Numbered from the stretch's first letter, positions 27,856-37,528 are shown. The stretch: DNA of 64,000 nucleotides from Dyella sp. 2HG41-7 (GCF_021390675.1 NZ_JAJEJV010000004.1:620001-684000); one strand, 5' to 3'. A program made the numbers and translations. Notes: generated by a model not told the origin, from the letters alone.

Positions 27856-28991
27856 TGAACGCTCAATGGCGTAGAAAAATTTCCGCTGGCGGTATCGTTG
27901 CGATGCTCGTCGCATCGCTGGGCTTCGTGCCGACCACTGCGCATGCCGACAAAATTCGCGATCTCGTCAGCGTAGCCGGCGTACGCAGCAATCAGCTGGT
28001 CGGTTACGGTTTGGTGGTCGGCCTCGATGGCACGGGTGATCAGACCACGCAGGCGCCGTTCACCACGCAGAGCCTTGAGAATATGCTCAAGCAGTTCGGC
28101 GTCTCGTTGCCCACCACGGGTGTGCAGCCGCAGCTGAAAGACGTGGCGGCGGTTACCATCACGGCAGAATTGCCGCCGTTCGCCAAGCCCGGACAAACCA
28201 TCGATATCACCGTCGCGTCGATCGGTAATGCCAAAAGTTTGCGCGGCGGCGAGTTGTTGATGTCGCCCTTGCACGGCGCCGACGGCAACGTCTACGCGGT
28301 GGCCCAGGGCAGCGTGGTGGTCGGCGGCGTCAGCGCGTCGGGCCGCAGCGGCTCCAGTGTGCAGATCAATATCTCCGCCAGCGGTCGCATTCCCAACGGC
28401 GCTTCGGTGGAACGCACCGTCGCCAACTCGTTCAATCACGGTGGCGACATCGTGTTGAACCTCAATACCGCCGATTACGCCACGGCCAATCGCATCGTCG
28501 AATCGATCAATCATTTGTACGGCGCGGGTACGGCGCAGGCGCTTGATGGCGGTTCGGTGTCCGTGCGCGGTCCTGCCGATCCCGGCCAAAAAGTGGCATG
28601 GCTCGGCGCGATCGAAGCGCTCGATGTCACGCCCGGCGATGCGCCGGCGCGCGTGATCGTCAATTCGCGTACCGGCACCGTCGTAATCGGTTCGGATGTG
28701 CGCGTAAGCGTTGCTGCCGTGGCGCATGGTTCGATCCAGGTCACCATCAGCGAACAGCCGCAGGTCAGCCAGCCCGGTCCTTTCAGCAACGGTACGACGC
28801 AAGTGGTGCCGAACAGCTCAGTGTCGGTGACGCAGCAAGGCGCGCATATGTTCAAGTTCGGCCCCGGCGTAAGTCTGGATTCGATCGTGCGCGCGGTGAA
28901 TCAAGTGGGCGCTACGCCGACGGATCTGATTTCGATTCTCGAAGCGCTGAAGCAAGCCGGTGCATTGCACGCGGACTTGGTAGTCATCTAA
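27855..28991 (+). CDS. flgI: flagellar P-ring protein FlgI
   Basis: This 378-residue periplasmic protein is FlgI, which forms the P ring around the rod. A signal peptide spans about residues 1-31 ([23 protein letters not shown]), and the mature start [33 protein letters not shown] is diagnostic. The C-terminus [21 protein letters not shown] matches the family. The start overlaps the flgH stop; the stop overlaps the flgJ start. Confidence 0.97.
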   Translation: MNAQWRRKISAGGIVAMLVASLGFVPTTAHADKIRDLVSVAGVRSNQLVGYGLVVGLDGTGDQTTQAPFTTQSLENMLKQFGVSLPTTGVQPQLKDVAAVTITAELPPFAKPGQTIDITVASIGNAKSLRGGELLMSPLHGADGNVYAVAQGSVVVGGVSASGRSGSSVQINISASGRIPNGASVERTVANSFNHGGDIVLNLNTADYATANRIVESINHLYGAGTAQALDGGSVSVRGPADPGQKVAWLGAIEALDVTPGDAPARVIVNSRTGTVVIGSDVRVSVAAVAHGSIQVTISEQPQVSQPGPFSNGTTQVVPNSSVSVTQQGAHMFKFGPGVSLDSIVRAVNQVGATPTDLISILEALKQAGALHADLVVI

Positions 28992-29950
28992 TGGCCGACA
29001 TTGGCAACGTCGCTGCGCAAAGCATGAGCACCTGGACAGATCTGTCCGGGTTCAGCGCGCTGCGTCATCAAGCCGAGACGGACAGCAACAGCGCTTTGCC
29101 CGCTGTCGCCAAACAGTTCGAATCCATGTTTACCGAAATGCTGCTGAAGTCGATGCGCGAAGCGAACTTCGGCGATCCATTGTTCGACAGCCAAGCGACG
29201 GATCAGTGGCAAGACATGTACGACCAGCAGTTGTCGTTGAATCTTTCGCACGGCAAAGGTCTGGGCATCGCCGACATGCTGGTGCGCCAGCTCGGCGGGC
29301 ACAATCAAGCTGCACAAGGCGCCGATCACAAAACCGGCGCGGTGGACCCGCACACAGCCGGCGTTACCGACAACTGGCGCCAACGCTTGTTCGATCTGGA
29401 AGACGCCACGCGTTCCACCGTGCGCTCCGCCATGAAATGGGTTCCGCAAGACGCGGAAGCTTTCGTGCGCGAACTCGCGCCGCAGGCGTCCATCGTGGCG
29501 AAAGAATTGGGCCTGTCGCTACGCACCGTGCTGGCGCAGGCCGCGCTGGAAACGCAGTGGGGCAAACATATGCCCACGCATTCGGACGGCAGCAGCAGCT
29601 TCAATCTGTTCGGCATCAAGGCCGGCGGCAGTTGGGACGGCGAACGCGTCAACGTGCCGACCGTGGAATACGAAGGCGGCATTGCCGTGCGCAAGCAGGC
29701 GCAGTTCCGCTCCTACAAATCCGCCGCCGCGTCGCTGGCCGACTACGCCGACCTGATCGGCAAAGACCCGCGCTACGCCGCCGCCCGCGGCCACGGCGAC
29801 GACGTGATGGGCTATGCCCGGGCGCTGGTCGAAGGCGGTTACGCCACCGATCCGACCTACGCGGGCAAGGTTTCGGCGATCGCCAACAGTTCCGTGATGC
29901 GCCAGGCGCTGGATGCGCTCAAGAAAACAGCAGGTCTGCCGAATTTATGA
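28991..29950 (+). CDS. flgJ: flagellar rod cap / peptidoglycan hydrolase FlgJ
   Basis: This 319-residue protein is FlgJ with both functional halves. The N-terminal rod-cap domain (about 25-110) has AVAKQFESMFTEMLLKSMREANFGDPLFDS; the C-terminal glucosaminidase domain (about 155-310) has LSLRTVLAQAALETQWGKHMP and FNLFGIKAGGSWDGERVNVPTVEY, so the enzyme should open peptidoglycan for the growing rod. Translation is coupled to flgI through TAATG. An inverted-repeat element separates it from flgK. Confidence 0.95.
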   Translation: MADIGNVAAQSMSTWTDLSGFSALRHQAETDSNSALPAVAKQFESMFTEMLLKSMREANFGDPLFDSQATDQWQDMYDQQLSLNLSHGKGLGIADMLVRQLGGHNQAAQGADHKTGAVDPHTAGVTDNWRQRLFDLEDATRSTVRSAMKWVPQDAEAFVRELAPQASIVAKELGLSLRTVLAQAALETQWGKHMPTHSDGSSSFNLFGIKAGGSWDGERVNVPTVEYEGGIAVRKQAQFRSYKSAAASLADYADLIGKDPRYAAARGHGDDVMGYARALVEGGYATDPTYAGKVSAIANSSVMRQALDALKKTAGLPNL

Positions 29951-29983
29951 GCGAACGTCCCAACCGAAACCAAGATGTCATAC

Positions 29984-30088
29984 CCCCTCCCCTGCGTGCA
30001 GGGGAGGGTTGGGGTGGGGTTGCTCCATCTCGCGTCGAGGCAAGCGCGTGCAACCCCCTCCCGGCCTCCCCCTGCACGCAGGGGGAGG
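29984..30088. repeat. 'CCCTCCCC' inverted-repeat element, copy 2
   Basis: The left hairpin CCCCTCCCCTGC-GTGCAGGGGAGGG and an opposite right hairpin (CCTCCCCCTGC with its complement) flank about 35 bp. It occupies the flgJ-flgK gap inside the operon, where the RNA would form a large hairpin that could change the flgK:flgJ mRNA ratio. Confidence 0.85.
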
Positions 30089-30140
30089 CGTTTCATTCCA
30101 AACATGGCGATTCGTGCCTTAGCTATTAAGGAAATGCTTC

Positions 30141-32036
30141 ATGTCCAGCCTTCTCAACATCGGCATTTCCGGATTGAGCGCAGCGCAGGTCGCGCTGAGC
30201 ACGGTCAGCAATAACATCGCCAACGCCAGCACCAGCGGCTACAGCGAAGAAAGCGTGGTGCAGTCCGAAACGATTGGGCAGACCAACGGTCGTTACACGA
30301 TCGGTTCCGGCGTGGACGTCAACGCGGTGCAGCGCGCGTATAGCCAGTATCTGACTACCGCGCTGTGGAGCGGTAACAGCAACCTGCAAAACGCCACCAC
30401 CACGAACACCCTCACCAGCACGCTCAACAGCGTGCTCAGCAATAGCGGCAATCTGCAGACGGCGCTGGACAACTTCTACGGCGGCTTCAGCAACGTGGCG
30501 AATTCGCCCAGCTCGTCGTCGGTGCGGCAGGCGGCATTGGGCAGCGCGTCGTCGTTGACCAGCATCTACAACACGCTGGGACAGCAGCTCAACCAGCAGT
30601 CCACGCAAGTCAATCAGCAAATCGGCGACACCGTTTCCAGCATCAATAATCTGGCTTCGCAGATCGCCAAGCTCAACGGTCAGATCTCGCAGGCTGGCGT
30701 CAACGGCAACCCGAACGCGCTGCTGGATCAGCGCGATACGTTGGTGCAGCAGCTCGCCGGTTTGACCGGCGTTTCCGCCGTCACCGACAACCAAGGTTCG
30801 ATCAGCGTTTACACCTCCGCCGGCTCGACGTTGGTGAGTGGCACGCAATCGTATGCGCTGTCGTCCGGCGCCAATCAGTACGACGTCAACAGCACCGACG
30901 TGTTCGACAGTTCGGGCAACGACATCACCACACAAATGAGCGGCGGCACTTTGGGTGCGCTGATCAATTACCGCAGCAACGTATTGCAGCCTGCGCAAAA
31001 TTCGTTGGGTCAATCGGCGATTGCGTTGGCGTCCAGCGTCAACAGCCAGCAGGCGTCGGGCTTGGATCTCAACGGCAAGCAAGGCCAGCCGATTTTCACC
31101 ATCGCGTCGCCCACAGTGTTGCCGTCGAGCAAAAATTCCAGCGGCGGCGCATCCGTCAGCGCATCCGTTTCTGACGTATCGTCACTCACGTCATCCGATT
31201 ACTTGCTGCGTTACACCGGCACGGGTACCGGCACCAACGGTTGGACGCTCAGCACCACGAGCGGACAGAACGTGGCGCTCACCGCGAACAGCAACGGCAC
31301 GTTATCCGCCGACGGCCTTACCTTCAGCGTGTCCGGCACCGCGCAAACGGGCGACAGCTACGAAATCCAACCCACGCGCTACGGTGCGTCGTCGTTGTCG
31401 GTGAGCATGACCGATCCGAACGGCATCGCGGCGGCGGCGGCGTTGACGGCATCGGCCGGCACCAGCAACACCGGCACCGGTAAAGCAGGTACGGTCAGCG
31501 TCACCAATTCCGGCAACGCCAATCTGCTTTCCGGCGCCACGATCACGTTTGGCGCGGGCGGCAACTACAGCATCACCGACGGCGCGGGTAACACCACCAC
31601 GGGCACCTTCACTGCCGGCCAACCGATCACCGCAGACGGTTGGAGTATGAATCTCACCGGCACGCCTGCCAGCGGCGACACGTTTACCGTCGGCGCCAAC
31701 TCCAACGGCCTCAACGACAACAGCAACGCGCTGTCGTTGGCGGGTTTGTCCGATACCGGCGTGCTCGATGGCGGCAAAACATCGGTGGTGACCAGCTACG
31801 CCAATCTCACGGCGCAGATCGGCACCGCGGGCAGCCAGGCGGCGTCGGATCTTTCCACGCAAACCAATCTCTTCAACCAGGCGACCAGCAATCAGCAAAG
31901 CCTCGCCGGCGTGAACTTGAATCAGGAAGCGGCGAACCTCGTGCAGTTCCAGCAGGCCTATCAGGCTTCGGCCCAGGTCATCTCCACTGCCGAGCAGTTG
32001 TTCACCAACCTGATCACCGCGATTCAGAACGGCTAA
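30141..32036 (+). CDS. flgK: flagellar hook-filament junction protein FlgK
   Basis: This 631-residue protein is FlgK (HAP1). Conserved ends frame a variable centre: SSLLNIGISGLSAAQVALSTVSNNIANASTSGYSEESVV at the start and GVNLNQEAANLVQFQQAYQASAQVISTAEQLFTNLITAI at the end. The inner part, rich in Gly, Ser, Thr and Asn, forms the exposed domains. An AAGGAAA ribosome-binding site precedes the ATG. It is probably exported with the help of FlgN. Confidence 0.96.
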   Translation: MSSLLNIGISGLSAAQVALSTVSNNIANASTSGYSEESVVQSETIGQTNGRYTIGSGVDVNAVQRAYSQYLTTALWSGNSNLQNATTTNTLTSTLNSVLSNSGNLQTALDNFYGGFSNVANSPSSSSVRQAALGSASSLTSIYNTLGQQLNQQSTQVNQQIGDTVSSINNLASQIAKLNGQISQAGVNGNPNALLDQRDTLVQQLAGLTGVSAVTDNQGSISVYTSAGSTLVSGTQSYALSSGANQYDVNSTDVFDSSGNDITTQMSGGTLGALINYRSNVLQPAQNSLGQSAIALASSVNSQQASGLDLNGKQGQPIFTIASPTVLPSSKNSSGGASVSASVSDVSSLTSSDYLLRYTGTGTGTNGWTLSTTSGQNVALTANSNGTLSADGLTFSVSGTAQTGDSYEIQPTRYGASSLSVSMTDPNGIAAAAALTASAGTSNTGTGKAGTVSVTNSGNANLLSGATITFGAGGNYSITDGAGNTTTGTFTAGQPITADGWSMNLTGTPASGDTFTVGANSNGLNDNSNALSLAGLSDTGVLDGGKTSVVTSYANLTAQIGTAGSQAASDLSTQTNLFNQATSNQQSLAGVNLNQEAANLVQFQQAYQASAQVISTAEQLFTNLITAIQNG

Positions 32037-32052
32037 TCGATAGGGCTACGTC

Positions 32053-33291
32053 ATGATGCGCATCTCCACGTCCTGGATGTACCAAGAGCAGCTCAACACC
32101 ATGCTGAATCAGCAGAGCACCTTGGCGCAGACGCAAAACGAAGTCAGCACCGGCAACGCCATCAACGTGGCGTCCGACAATCCGGTGGGCGCGGCGCAGA
32201 TCGTCGGCCTCAACCATATCCTTGCCGAAAACACGCAATACAGCAGCAACATCGACAGCGCCACCACGCGTCTGTCCAGCGAAACCAGCACGCTGAGTTC
32301 CGTCAGCGATTTGTACAACAGCGTGAACGACATTGGCTTGGGCGCCATCAATAGCGCCATGTCGTCCAGCGATTTAAGCAATATGGCGACGCAGCTGACG
32401 CAGTACCGCAACCAGCTGATGCAGCTCGCCAACACCACCGATGCAAACGGCCAGGCGTTGTTCGCCGGCACCAGCACTACTACAACGCCGTTCGTCAGCA
32501 ACAGCAGCGGCGGTGTCAGCTACGTCGGCAACAATCAGCAGCAATTCACCGCCATCGGCTCCGGTTTGCAGGTCGCCAGCGGCGATTCGGGCAGCGGGTT
32601 ATTTATGGCGTTGCCGGCGGGCAACGGTTCCTTCGTCGCCAGCGCCAACAGCGGCAACACGGGCACCTTGGTGGTTGGCGCCAACAGCGTCACCAACACC
32701 GCCGCCTACAACGCCGCCACCGCATCGGGTCCGATCAACGACACCATCACCTTCGGCGCGAACGGCGCGTACAGCGTGACGGACGCCAGCGGCAATCCCG
32801 TATTGGACAGCAGCGGCAACCCGGTCACCGGCACGTACACCGACGGTGGCAGCATCAGCTTTAACGGCATGTCCGTCAGCATGAGCGGCACGCCGGCATC
32901 CGGCGACAAAGTGAACGTGCAGTCGGATACGGCATCCAACTCGCAAGATGTCTTCACCACGCTCAACAACATGATCAACGCCTTGCAGAGCGGCGGTAGC
33001 ACGGCGTCCATCACCAACACCATCAACCGTCAGCTCGAATCGCTCAATCAGGCGATGAATGCGGTGTCCACGACGCAGGTGTCCGTTGGTAGCCGCATGG
33101 ATACCCTGCAGCAGCAGAGCACCAGCTACTCCGATCTCAGCGTCACGTATAAGAGCGCATTGTCGGATGTGCAGAACGTCGACATGGCCACCGCCATCAG
33201 CAACCTCTCGCTGCAATCGACGGCGCTGCAAGCCTCGCAGCAGGTGTTCGCCAAGATCCAGAGCACCAGTCTGTTCGATTACCTGCGCTGA
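32053..33291 (+). CDS. flgL: flagellar hook-filament junction protein FlgL
   Basis: This 412-residue protein is FlgL (HAP3). It starts MRISTSWMYQEQLNTMLNQQSTLAQTQNEVSTGNAINVASDNPVGAAQ and ends with a flagellin-like helix (SDVQNVDMATAISNLSLQSTALQASQQVFAKIQSTSLFDYL). The central part carries a Ser/Thr/Asn-rich insertion with short sequence similarity to the inner domain of FlgK (GDTFTVG versus GDKVNVQ). Two adjacent ATG codons (32053 and 32056) are possible starts. Confidence 0.95.
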   Translation: MMRISTSWMYQEQLNTMLNQQSTLAQTQNEVSTGNAINVASDNPVGAAQIVGLNHILAENTQYSSNIDSATTRLSSETSTLSSVSDLYNSVNDIGLGAINSAMSSSDLSNMATQLTQYRNQLMQLANTTDANGQALFAGTSTTTTPFVSNSSGGVSYVGNNQQQFTAIGSGLQVASGDSGSGLFMALPAGNGSFVASANSGNTGTLVVGANSVTNTAAYNAATASGPINDTITFGANGAYSVTDASGNPVLDSSGNPVTGTYTDGGSISFNGMSVSMSGTPASGDKVNVQSDTASNSQDVFTTLNNMINALQSGGSTASITNTINRQLESLNQAMNAVSTTQVSVGSRMDTLQQQSTSYSDLSVTYKSALSDVQNVDMATAISNLSLQSTALQASQQVFAKIQSTSLFDYLR

Positions 33292-33320
33292 CGCATCACA
33301 CACACATACAAAGAACTAAA

Positions 33321-34043
33321 ATGTTTCGCCAAATCGTCAAAGATTACCAAGTGGTCGATCCCATCGTGAATTCCACGCTGGTTCCCGGCGGCGAATCCGC
33401 GTCGCCGAAAGAATTGATCTTTCACATCATGAAAGACAACGCCGCGCCGGTCGAGGTGCTCGACATCGGCTTCGGCAGAGGCGGTCTCGGCGAATTGCTC
33501 AAAGCCAGCCCGATTAGCGCGCATTGGCATGTCGACGGCGTCGACGGTTTCGAGGGCAGTTGCAACAACCCCGAATTGTTCGAGCGCAAAATCTATCGCA
33601 ACGTGTGGCACGGCCTCGCGCAAAGCATCCCTTCCGATCGCTTCGCCAAATACAACATCATTTGCTTGCTCGATGTCATCGAGCACCTCACCGCCGACAC
33701 TGCGAAATGGCTGCTGCGCACCCTGCTCACCAGCATGGGCCCGGACTCGTTCCTGTTTATCAGCACACCGCTGTGGTTCTACCCGCAAGACAGTCAGCAA
33801 GAAGGCGACTTGGAAGAACACCTGATCGGCGTGCCCGCCTCGTCGATGATGGCTTTGATTCCGATGATGTACGCCGTAAGCCCGCCGCTGATCGGTGGCT
33901 TCGTCCTCGGCAAACGCAGCCTGGATTTCATCGAATTCTTCCAGCCGACCACCGATAAAAGCTTTACCTACACGCGCGGCACGATGCTCGCGAGCGTGGT
34001 CAATTTTCAGAACGTACCCGGCAAGTTATTCAAACTTTCCTGA
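33321..34043 (+). CDS. class I SAM-dependent methyltransferase
   Basis: This 240-residue cytoplasmic protein has a Rossmann-type methyltransferase fold: motif I is VLDIGFGRGGLGELL (about residues 48-62), and NIICLLDVIEHL (about 111-122) fits motif IV. The substrate is unknown. Its place 29 bp after flgL suggests co-transcription with the flagellar operon. Such genes at this position often sit in flagellin-modification clusters, so methylation of a flagellin glycan or flagellin itself is a reasonable inference, not shown by the sequence. Confidence 0.8.
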   Translation: MFRQIVKDYQVVDPIVNSTLVPGGESASPKELIFHIMKDNAAPVEVLDIGFGRGGLGELLKASPISAHWHVDGVDGFEGSCNNPELFERKIYRNVWHGLAQSIPSDRFAKYNIICLLDVIEHLTADTAKWLLRTLLTSMGPDSFLFISTPLWFYPQDSQQEGDLEEHLIGVPASSMMALIPMMYAVSPPLIGGFVLGKRSLDFIEFFQPTTDKSFTYTRGTMLASVVNFQNVPGKLFKLS

Positions 34044-34054
34044 TGCCCTCTTCG

Positions 34055-34136
34055 CTCCCTCTCCCCTTCGGGACGCGGGGAGCGGCCATGGATGGCCGCG
34101 TTTTGAGGAGCGAGGAAGAGGGTTGGGGTGAGGGGC
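34055..34136. repeat. 'CCCTCTCCCC' inverted-repeat element, copy 3
   Basis: Short version of the family: CTCCCTCTCCCCTTCGGGA on the left and GAAGAGGGTTGGGGTGAGGG on the right, around a GCGGCCATGGATGGCCGC palindrome. It marks the border between the flagellar block and the island. A near-mirror copy lies at 43592-43673. Confidence 0.8.
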
Positions 34137-34338
34137 TCCCTCGCGATGAAGTAAAGTGACGGCGATCGATTTAGCTTTCAACAAAAAGTGAATCTGACCC
34201 CGTCTTCAAACCGTTTTCATTTCTGCTATACGACACTTTGTCCCTAATACTTCAGTTCACACCCGCATAGCACTCGCCTAAGTCAAGCCGAAGCTTCGCA
34301 ATAAATACTTCTCGCAACGAGCGTGCGGGAAACAGTCA

Positions 34339-34605
34339 ATGGTCAGTGAAATCTTGCTACGGCAAGTTGCGAAAGAAATACAGGCGAACGGAAAGTATTC
34401 GCAGCTCCAAAATTCCTGGACGATTGGCGTCCCCAATCTGCAAGTGATTATTGACGATCTATTTGTGCAGGAATCGAGCGAGCTCCGACTTTCCTACATC
34501 GAAATTTTGGGAGAAGGTGAGCGCCTGGGTTTTTGGGTGGTCGATAGCGACCACGATTTCGTTGCGGACCTCGTCGTGATACGCCTGCTGCTTGGCGCCA
34601 ACTGA
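34339..34605 (+). CDS. small hypothetical protein, 88 aa
   Basis: I do not recognise this acidic 88-residue protein. It is soluble, with an alternating hydrophobic pattern (LRLSYIEILGEGERLGFWVVDSDHDFVADLVVIRLLL) that suggests a small beta-rich fold. A GCGGGAA stretch precedes the ATG. An open frame on the other strand (34459-34779) overlaps it but begins in a palindromic repeat and is less credible. Base composition here is clearly more AT-rich than in the flagellar genes. Confidence 0.5.
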   Translation: MVSEILLRQVAKEIQANGKYSQLQNSWTIGVPNLQVIIDDLFVQESSELRLSYIEILGEGERLGFWVVDSDHDFVADLVVIRLLLGAN

Positions 34606-34737
34606 AATATGAGTGCCGCTTTCAATTAAATCTAAGCACAAGAAAATCGGGGTATTAAACGGTATCCGACATTTCTCGGTGGCTTTTACTCGCCACTGGT
34701 GTTCTTCTTCTTTGGTATAGATTTTTCTTCCACTAGT

Positions 34738-34761
34738 GTTTGCTTTCGACGCAAAGCAAAC
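34738..34761. repeat. 'GCTTTCGACC' palindrome, copy 1 (diverged)
   Basis: GTTTGCTTT and AAAGCAAAC pair around CGACGC. It is a diverged member of the family consensus TCCGCTTTCGACCCAAAGCGGA seen five more times between 35.5 and 40.7 kb. Confidence 0.7.
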
Positions 34762-34811
34762 GCTACGTATGGCCCGCAATTCCGGTCCAGTGAAAGTGTC
34801 AGGTTAATTCG

Positions 34812-35336
34812 TCAGTTGAATGAGGCGAGCTGATCTATAACTTGCTGGACATCCTGTAGGCCGAGAAGTATGAATTCGCGGGCCTTGCTTTCCTTCAGTT
34901 TCATAAGGACGCGTCCTGAATATAAAACATTGCCCATTCCCCATTTGGGTTGCATATCAAGTGAAATGGATTCGATGTCTGCTCGCGTATAGCGAAAATT
35001 TGCATCATCCAAGCTCACTAGGTCCATCGATTCCAACGTGACATCCGTGTAGCGTGCAAGCAGGCCTTGATCAACATAAGCCATGGGATCGACTGCCTGA
35101 GCGGGCGGCAAATAGAGAGGGTTGCTTATGACACCTCGAATGCGAACACCACAGACGGAGCTCCTAAATCCACATACAAGGAACGTTCTGTTTAGAATCC
35201 CGGCGTAATACTCCATCCCGATGAAGTTGCAGATACCTGGGCCGGGAACCATCACGGCATCGTGTCGCTTCGCCGGATTTTGCTCAACTGAAATTGGTGG
35301 GCGGGACGATATTGCCAGTAGTAGCTTTCGCAACAT
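34812..35336 (-). CDS. hypothetical protein, 174 aa
   Basis: I do not recognise this 174-residue protein. It has no signal peptide or membrane helix. The C-terminal half (YTRADIESISLDMQPKWGMGNVLYSGRVLMKLKESKAREFILLGLQDVQQVIDQLASF) reads like a small PH-like or beta-sandwich domain, where a lipid- or protein-binding role would be possible, but that is a guess. Codon use is typical of the AT-richer island. A start further in, at 35252, cannot be excluded. Confidence 0.55.
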   Translation of the reverse strand: MLRKLLLAISSRPPISVEQNPAKRHDAVMVPGPGICNFIGMEYYAGILNRTFLVCGFRSSVCGVRIRGVISNPLYLPPAQAVDPMAYVDQGLLARYTDVTLESMDLVSLDDANFRYTRADIESISLDMQPKWGMGNVLYSGRVLMKLKESKAREFILLGLQDVQQVIDQLASFN

Positions 35337-35698
35337 GCAACATTTCCAACTCCATGGTTTGGGAATGCTGACATCGCAGTAGGATTAGCACAAGGTAGCA
35401 AAACCGGAATCGGGGTGCGTTTCTCCAGCCGGCTTTCATGGAAAGTCCACTCTGATCCCGGTTTGGACCCCGGTTTGGACATCGCTATGTGTTCGTTGAT
35501 CGAGACGAGCTTTCGATGATGGGCTTGGAAGCGCGCTGTAAGGACCTGCGACAACGACTGACGATAAGATCGAATTAGGTTCGCTTTCGACCCAAAGCCG
35601 ACACTTCGTTTCCGTCTATATGGGAAGCAGAGCGCTTTCTGGGTTGTGCATTCTGGTTTTAACTGCCGCTCTGAAACATGATGGAGACAGAATTCGAC
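35337..35698. other. gene-free island segment with a palindrome
   Basis: No gene can be supported in these 362 bases. They include a tandem duplication of CCCGGTTTGGAC (about 35457-35480), a 'GCTTTCGACC' palindrome at 35579-35605, and the leader of the GNAT gene with a GGAGA ribosome-binding site. Confidence 0.5.
35579..35605. repeat. 'GCTTTCGACC' palindrome, copy 2
   Basis: TTCGCTTT-CGACCC-AAAGCCGA matches the family consensus with two changes in the arms. It lies about 95 bp upstream of the GNAT start codon. Confidence 0.75.
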
Positions 35699-36247
35699 AT
35701 GTTTGAACCTGTAAAGATCGATACCCATCGTTTGCGCCTTCGTCCCCTTCGCGCGGAAGATGCATCAGCCTTTTTCGAAATTTGGTCCGATCCTGAAGCA
35801 GTGCGTTATTTTTCATTCGCGCCTATGCGGGATATCAAACTGGCGCATGCTCGCGTTGCGGAGAAATTGCAGTCTTCGAGAGTCGGCGACAGCATGACCT
35901 GCGTGATTGAATTCAAGAATACCGGCGAAATACTTGGCGACTGTGGGTTGTTCAATGGGGTCTCTCAGTCCCGCCGCGCTGAGATTGGATACTGTCTTGG
36001 TCGCAAGAACTGGGGAAACGGTTACATGCTTGAGGCAGCCGATGCGCTGATCGAACATGGGCTCAAGCGAGTTGGATTGCACCGTATCGAAGCAGATATC
36101 GATCCTCGCAATCAGCCATCGATCAAGCTGGTCGAACGCCTTGGATTCAAACGCGAAGGCTATCTGCGCGAGCGATGGATGATCGACGGGGAGATTACGG
36201 ACACCGTGCTGTACGGTCTCATTCATAGCGACCGTTATCCAGCGTGA
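35699..36247 (+). CDS. GNAT family N-acetyltransferase (RimJ/RimL type)
   Basis: This 182-residue enzyme should transfer an acetyl group from acetyl-CoA to an amine, possibly a protein N-terminus or a small molecule. The N-terminal strand IDTHRLRLRPLRAEDA is typical of the RimJ/RimL group. The acetyl-CoA-binding region reads IGYCLGRKNWGNGYMLEAADALIEHG, and the C-terminal NQPSIKLVERLGFKREGYLRER is a further hallmark. The ATG at 35699 is preferred because GGAGA lies before it and it fits family N-termini; ATGs at 35678 and 35681 are in frame. It lies alone in the island. Confidence 0.88.
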   Translation: MFEPVKIDTHRLRLRPLRAEDASAFFEIWSDPEAVRYFSFAPMRDIKLAHARVAEKLQSSRVGDSMTCVIEFKNTGEILGDCGLFNGVSQSRRAEIGYCLGRKNWGNGYMLEAADALIEHGLKRVGLHRIEADIDPRNQPSIKLVERLGFKREGYLRERWMIDGEITDTVLYGLIHSDRYPA

Positions 36248-36447
36248 CTCGGGTCGCTAAGCTTTCGACCTTAAGTTTGCATCGACCGGTTCAGGCCGCC
36301 ACCCGAAGCGGACTTAATAGCGTCGGGCTCTGGCTCGGCTGGGTTGGGTACATGACCGAAAGAATGACCCGCCCCATTTTTCGATGATCGAATAGGGAAA
36401 TGAGGAAAATCGTGATGGAACAGGGGCCAAATCCATACAATCGAGCC

Positions 36448-36495
36448 AAAGGGGACGGAGGTAGTTAGCTGCGTTTAACTACCTCCGTCCCCTTT
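36448..36495. repeat. 48-bp 'GGGGACGGAGGTAGTTA' palindrome, copy 1
   Basis: AAAGGGGACGGAGGTAGTTA and its complement flank a GCTGCGT loop. Its left-centre supplies the last codons and the TAA stop (36475-36477, read on the minus strand) of the YkgJ-like gene. Copies 2 and 3 lie at 38292 and 38941. Confidence 0.9.
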
Positions 36496-37287
36496 ACAGG
36501 CGGGCGGCTCTGTCGCAGGGGTGTCAGCCAAAAAGCCTAAATATTGAGGCGATTCTTGATTTAGCACCGTCGCAAACAACGACTTGGCGCCAACCATGCG
36601 AAGGGCATCCAATGTCGTGGCTTGATTCGTCACAACGGTCCAACTGGTGGGCGAGACGGTAGCGTCGTCATCGGGCATATCTTGCCGTAAGACATCCAGT
36701 AACGTGTCGCGTGAAGGTTGATGAGACACAAACCCCTCGTTCGAAAGGCTGGCGCTCTGGATATTCAGTTGCGCACAGGCCCAGGCCTTGAACGGAACAT
36801 CGTGCCGATCACCGTGGCGAAGCAACGTCGTATGAAGCTGCGTCTGCGCGTCCACGACCTGATTGGCGCGGATAAAGGGGGTAGGCGACGCCCAGGCTTC
36901 GGCAGGACACTGCTTATGACTGGGAATGACCGAAATGAAGGGGTTTACTTCCGCGGGATAGATACGGCATACATGGGGCCTCCCGTCATAATTGCCGCAT
37001 CGCATGTCGGGAAGTAGGTGAGGGCAAGCCCCCTTGAAGCTGGCCGCGAGTACAACAATCACCCGAATAGGAAGCTCGCCGCTCAGGGCCGGAAAGGAGC
37101 GGAGGCGCTTATGCATCGCTGGCGCATCGGATGCCGCGGGTTCATCCACCCACGGAATCGCCTCGCACAAGATTTCGACCGTTCCGCCCTGTTCTAACCA
37201 TCTAATCGCCTCAAGGCGCGTGAGCGGAAGCCTGAGGTCATGACAACACTTGCCACATTGCGTGCAGCTGAAATTCAAATCGGACAT
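36475..37287 (-). CDS. YkgJ-family cysteine-cluster protein
   Basis: This 270-residue protein begins with the CxxCxxCC cluster of the YkgJ family (FSCTQCGKCCHD), and further Cys residues (CPHL, CGNYDGRPHVCRIYP) complete a likely Fe-S or zinc site; its reaction is unknown. The start at 37287 has a strong GGGGGGAG ribosome-binding site. The last seven residues, CKGDGGS, and the stop codon come from the palindromic repeat at 36448-36495, so the original C-terminus may have been altered by insertion. It is the only gene in this part of the island on the minus strand with clear family membership. Confidence 0.8.
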   Translation of the reverse strand: MSDLNFSCTQCGKCCHDLRLPLTRLEAIRWLEQGGTVEILCEAIPWVDEPAASDAPAMHKRLRSFPALSGELPIRVIVVLAASFKGACPHLLPDMRCGNYDGRPHVCRIYPAEVNPFISVIPSHKQCPAEAWASPTPFIRANQVVDAQTQLHTTLLRHGDRHDVPFKAWACAQLNIQSASLSNEGFVSHQPSRDTLLDVLRQDMPDDDATVSPTSWTVVTNQATTLDALRMVGAKSLFATVLNQESPQYLGFLADTPATEPPACKGDGGS

Positions 37288-37528
37288 GGCTCCCCCCAAG
37301 ATTCTCTTTTAGTCAGTTCGGTTTCGCCTTCCGAAAAGTTACACAGAGCATCGGGAGATTAGGCCGGGACAAATGGCTCTCTGGTTTGGCGCCGTTGTAA
37401 GCCCCCTGATGAATTCAAGCGTCTAGGAATGGGGCAAGTACCAGTACTCCCACGGCGGTGGCGAAAATGGGTATTAGGCGAAAGCGATAAAGATTCTTCT
37501 CGTTGCGCTAATTTATAGAGAGAGGATG

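Noticed and set aside
34459-34779. 106-codon minus-strand frame in the island
   Set aside because: Its first residues are encoded by a diverged palindrome, it overlaps another frame, and no domain or ribosome-binding site is evident.
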